NCBI RefSeq assembly: GCF_014651015.1
Contig: NZ_BMWB01000008.1
Coordinates: forward strand, 62,001-126,000
Length of the DNA: 64,000 nt
DNA from: Streptomyces xantholiticus
GTDB taxonomy: Bacteria > Actinomycetota > Actinomycetes > Streptomycetales > Streptomycetaceae
Direction of reading: 5' to 3'
How positions within the stretch are numbered: the stretch's first letter is position 1; each line of letters opens with the position of its first letter. This document shows positions 61,364 to 64,000 of the stretch, in pieces. The position numbers were made by a program, and so were the translations under genes. The notes below the pieces were generated by a model. It did no database searches. It had not been told where the DNA came from and was given only the letters and a program-made list of their open reading frames with translations.

Positions 61364-62530
61364 ATGCCGGCCTTGGCGTCGCATCGCAAGCCCCGCAGCC
61401 GAACCGCAAAGCCGTCCCCCGCCGTCGGGTTCACGACGGCAGCCCTCGCCGGTGTGACCCTGCTCTCGACGCAGAGCGCGACCGCCGCGCCGGCCGAGCC
61501 GAAGCCCAGCATCGAAGAGGTGCAGAAGAAGGTCGACGACCTGTACCGGCAGGCGGGCAGCGCCACGCAGGAGTACAACAAGGCGAAGGAAGCCACCGCC
61601 GAGAAGCGCCAGGAGGTGGACCAGCTCCTCGACGAGGCGGCCAAGCGCACCGAGAAGCTGAACGAGTCCCGCCGGGCCCTCGGCAACTACGCGGCCGCCC
61701 AGTACCGCACCGGTTCCGTCACCCCGACCGCCGCGCTGATGTTCGCGGACAGTCCGCAGGCGTACTTCGACCAGACGCAGTTGATGGACCGGATGACGGA
61801 CCAGCAGCGCACCGCGGTCAGCGAGTACGAGACCGAGCGGGCTGCGGCAGCCAAGCAGCGTGCGGAGGCCACGAAGCGCCTCGAGTCCCTCACGGACTCC
61901 CAGGAGGCCCTGCGCACCAGCAAGCAGACCGTGCAGACCAAGCTGGCCGAGGCGCGCACCCTGCTCTCGAAGCTGACGGCGGAGGAGAAGGCCCGGCTCG
62001 CCGCGATCGAGCGGGAGAGGGAAGAGGAAGCGCGCCGCAAGGCCGAGGCGAAGGCCGAGGCGGAGGCCGAGGCCCGCGCCAGGGCGGAGGCCGAGCGCCA
62101 GCGCGAGGAACGCGAGACGACTCCGGACACCGGCACCACCGACCCGGGCACCGGGACCGGCACGGACGACGGGACCTACGCGGCCAAGGCCGACAAGGTC
62201 CTCGCCTTCGCCCGCGACCAGATCGGCAAGCCGTACGTCTGGGGGGCGACGGGCCCGAGTTCGTACGACTGTTCCGGCCTCACCCAGGCCGCGTGGAAGG
62301 CGGCGGGTGTGGACCTGCCGCGTACCACCTGGGACCAGGTGAACGTCGGCACCCGCGTCGCAACCGCCGACCTGCTCCCCGGCGACCTGGTCTTCTTCTA
62401 CGACGACATCAGCCACGTCGGGATCTACATCGGCGACGGCAAGATGATCCACGCCCCCAAGCCGGGCGAGAACGTCCGCGAGGAGTCCATCTACTACATG
62501 CCGATCTACGGCAGCGTCCGTCCTGCCTGA
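61364..62530 (+). CDS. C40 (NlpC/P60) peptidoglycan endopeptidase with coiled-coil domain
   Basis: A 388-residue secreted hydrolase. The signal peptide covers residues 1-42 (AGVTLLSTQSATAAPA). Residues 47-250 are two long coiled-coil stretches, the second being extremely rich in Ala, Glu and Arg (AEAEAEARARAEAERQREER). A Thr/Gly/Asp linker leads to the NlpC/P60 domain from ~275, with catalytic Cys303 (SYDCSG), His351 (ISHVGIYIG) and the third polar residue His363 (KMIHAPKPG). Such enzymes cut gamma-D-Glu to diaminopimelate bonds during growth or germination. The ATG at 61364 has AAGAAGGAG directly upstream, and a c-di-AMP riboswitch controls the gene. Confidence 0.95.
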   Translation: MPALASHRKPRSRTAKPSPAVGFTTAALAGVTLLSTQSATAAPAEPKPSIEEVQKKVDDLYRQAGSATQEYNKAKEATAEKRQEVDQLLDEAAKRTEKLNESRRALGNYAAAQYRTGSVTPTAALMFADSPQAYFDQTQLMDRMTDQQRTAVSEYETERAAAAKQRAEATKRLESLTDSQEALRTSKQTVQTKLAEARTLLSKLTAEEKARLAAIEREREEEARRKAEAKAEAEAEARARAEAERQREERETTPDTGTTDPGTGTGTDDGTYAAKADKVLAFARDQIGKPYVWGATGPSSYDCSGLTQAAWKAAGVDLPRTTWDQVNVGTRVATADLLPGDLVFFYDDISHVGIYIGDGKMIHAPKPGENVREESIYYMPIYGSVRPA

Positions 62531-62543
62531 CCTCGTCACACGG

Positions 62544-62572
62544 GTGCCCGGGCGGCCGAGCCGCCCGGGCAC
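62544..62572. terminator. 13-bp perfect hairpin terminator
   Basis: GTGCCCGGGCGGC (62544-62556) and its reverse complement (62560-62572) surround CGA. The hairpin begins 14 bp after the NlpC/P60 stop codon and ends 18 bp from the convergent membrane protein's stop codon, so it probably ends both messages. Confidence 0.9.
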
Positions 62573-62590
62573 TCGCCTGTCCCGTTCGGG

Positions 62591-62944
62591 TCAGGTCCAG
62601 AGGGTGGCGATGAAGATGTTGACCACGGTCAGGCCGCCCACCGCGCCGAACAGCGCCTTGTCGACCTTCTCGTCGTCCCGCTTGACGTACACGAGGCCGA
62701 GGATCACCACCAGGACCGCCAGCTTGATGCCGATCTTGAGGTTGTTCACCGTCTGGTCGTCCGCCTGGTTCAGCCCCACCAGCGCCACACCCGTGACCAG
62801 CATGGTCAGGGCGCCGTGCAGCATCGCCGGATTGAAGCGGGCCCTGCCTTCGCCCATCGCCTTCATCTGGGTCAGGAATCCGCCCAGCAGCGAGGCGATG
62901 CCGATGATGTGGAGAGCGACGAAGACATTGATGAGTACGTCCAT
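62591..62944 (-). CDS. Four-helix small membrane protein, function unknown
   Basis: A 117-residue protein with four predicted membrane helices: about residues 3-25 (INVFVALHIIGIASLLGGFL), 43-60, 73-90 and 98-116. A GEGRARFNPAMLHGAL loop separates helices 1 and 2. Conserved small residues and the His in ALHIIG and MLHGAL are features of this uncharacterised actinobacterial family. It is a single-gene unit converging on the NlpC/P60 gene. No function can be assigned. The region from 62945 to 63277 upstream (about 330 bp) has no gene I can support, though an 18-21-codon frame at 63024-63089 (MRTGDVVRAVTNRS) hints at a relic. Confidence 0.85.
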   Translation of the reverse strand: MDVLINVFVALHIIGIASLLGGFLTQMKAMGEGRARFNPAMLHGALTMLVTGVALVGLNQADDQTVNNLKIGIKLAVLVVILGLVYVKRDDEKVDKALFGAVGGLTVVNIFIATLWT

Positions 62945-63277
62945 GGCCGGAGCCTAACTCTCCCCATACCACCGCCTGTCGGGCAGGTGGGCCGGTTCCG
63001 CCTCATCGGTCGGCCGGGCACGGCATGCGGACCGGCGACGTCGTCCGGGCGGTCACCAACCGGTCCCGAGTGACCTTCTTCGACAATTAGCGGTCCTTCG
63101 GCCCCACCACCATGACCGCGAGGTTTAGCGTCATGCCCCAGGTGGCCGACTCCCCACCCCCCGTCGTGGAGCCGGACGGCACTCGGCCGCCACCGCCGAG
63201 AGATCCGGCGGCGGACCGCTCCCCCGTGCGGCCCGCCGCCGGATGCGAAGGTACGGCGGAAGGGACGACGGAAGGAC

Positions 63278-63696
63278 GTGGAAGCCCTCGTGGCAGCCCA
63301 CCGGAAATCCAGGCAGCACCCGCTGGGCGGCCCTGCCGCCCGTACCGCGGTCACCTTCGCGCTCGCCGGCGCGGCGACCGCCACCGCGTTCGAGGGCACG
63401 GGTCACGCCGAACCCCGCCTCACCCCCGCCCAGGTCAGGGCCAGGTCGACAAGCTGTACCAGGAGGCGGAGGCCGCCACGGAGAAGTACCACGGCGCCGA
63501 GGAGCGGGGGACGGGCGCCCGCACCTCGCTGACCCGGCTCGCCCCGGGCGACCTGGTGTTCTTCTACTCGGGCGTCTCGCACGTCGGCCTCTGCATCGGC
63601 GGCGGACAGATGATCCACGCGCCGCGTCCCGGTGCCCCGGTGCGGGTCGCGCCGATCGACCGGATGCCGTTCACGGGAGCGACCCGCCCCGCGTGA
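63278..63696 (+). pseudogene. Decayed NlpC/P60 paralogue lacking the catalytic cysteine
   Basis: Starting at the GTG at 63278 (behind GGAAGGAC), the first frame encodes a signal-peptide-like ALVAAHRKSRQHPL...TAVTFALAGAATATAFEG and TPAQV. Near 63436-63447 the homology moves to another frame: QVDKLYQEAEAATEKYHGAEE, matching the coiled coil of the gene at 61364 (VDDLYRQAGSATQEY). It then jumps to LAPGDLVFFYSGVSHVGLCIGG and QMIHAPRPG, the end of the NlpC domain. The segment that should hold the DCSG cysteine is missing. It therefore has a frameshift and an internal deletion of roughly 240 codons relative to its neighbour. It cannot be an active peptidase. Confidence 0.85.
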
Positions 63697-63703
63697 CGGC
63701 CTC

Positions 63704-64000
63704 GTGACGCAGGCCGATAATCCGTTGGCCCGGAGCCTGTTCTGGTGTCAGCATCCGGACGTCCGCCCGCAGATGCCCGACCAGCAGGAGCCGTACGTGG
63801 ACCTCGACGTCCAGAACTATGTGCGCACGCTCGCACTCCGCTCGCCCGGCCACGTACGCGTCGGCCCCTTCACCGTGCGCTACAACGCCGACTGGCCCAT
63901 CCCACCGGTCAATTACGCCGTCCCGGACCACGGTGCGAGCCCGACGGTCGACGACATCGAGGCCCTGATCGAGGTCTTCCGGGCACGGGACCGGCTACCG
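63704..64000 (+). CDS. Probable GNAT-family acetyltransferase, N-terminal part, cut by the window edge
   Basis: An open frame with a possible GTG start at 63704, or the ATG at 63773 (MPDQQEPYVDLDVQNYVRT), continues to the last base without a stop. The readable 76-99 residues include HVRVGPFTVRYNADWP, then NYAVPDHGASPTVDDIEAL and IEVFRARDRLP. This matches the start of streptomycete GNAT N-acetyltransferase-like proteins, in which a YAxPDxGxxPT segment precedes the acetyl-CoA-binding core. The core lies outside the window, so the family assignment is provisional. It follows the NlpC/P60 relic. Confidence 0.6.
   Translation, partial: MTQADNPLARSLFWCQHPDVRPQMPDQQEPYVDLDVQNYVRTLALRSPGHVRVGPFTVRYNADWPIPPVNYAVPDHGASPTVDDIEALIEVFRARDRLP

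Noticed and set aside
63024..63089. A short frame MRTGDVVRAVTNRS...
   Set aside because: It faintly recalls the end of HNH/RRXRR-type nucleases, but about 21 codons are too few to support a gene or a relic call.

Overview
The window is a chromosomal segment from a Streptomyces or close relative. Base composition is very GC-rich with strong third-position GC, GTG starts are common, and the families are typical of streptomycetes: SCO4848-like membrane protein, DUF6350, DUF3017, DUF2690, IcmB, MocR. No rRNA, tRNA, CRISPR array, intact insertion sequence or prophage was seen. Most of the window reads as conserved core chromosome, with a few decayed genes scattered in it.

Layout. 0-10 kb: a membrane protein, a frameshifted gene, an alpha/beta hydrolase, a three-gene operon (membrane protein, DCC thiol oxidoreductase, TetR regulator) with twin 14-bp palindromic operators, a membrane metallophosphoesterase, a D,D-carboxypeptidase, a YihY/BrkB protein, a 2H phosphoesterase and trpS. 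10-17 kb: a truncated ECF sigma gene, glyA behind a ZTP riboswitch, rocD, and a MocR regulator divergent from an AhpD-like protein and a PEP-mutase-family enzyme. 17-24.5 kb: a glycine-betaine synthesis and uptake cluster (betB, betA, ABC ATPase, fused permease, lipoprotein receptor), all on the minus strand. 24.7-29.6 kb: DUF6882, a hydrolase remnant, GPP34, a B12-binding radical SAM protein and mdh. 29.7-44 kb: central metabolism (isocitrate dehydrogenase, folD, purN-purH, sucC-sucD) interleaved with membrane proteins and two membrane-anchored HTH proteins.

44-55 kb holds the most interesting region. A minus-strand cluster encodes a lipoprotein, a MoxR-type AAA+ ATPase, a DUF5682 protein and a VWA protein, the last three joined by ATGA overlaps. 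It is followed by two secreted Ala-rich proteins, one carrying nine 11-residue repeats. Divergent from this cluster are a SWIM zinc-finger protein and a DUF5691 protein. The set resembles the uncharacterised E. coli yehL-yehM-yehP-yehQ genes.

55-64 kb: icmB, a lipase-like hydrolase, an M23 peptidase, pcrA, an NlpC/P60 hydrolase behind a c-di-AMP (ydaO) riboswitch, a small membrane protein, a decayed NlpC/P60 paralogue, and the start of a probable acetyltransferase cut by the window edge. Strong hairpin terminators separate many of the units.
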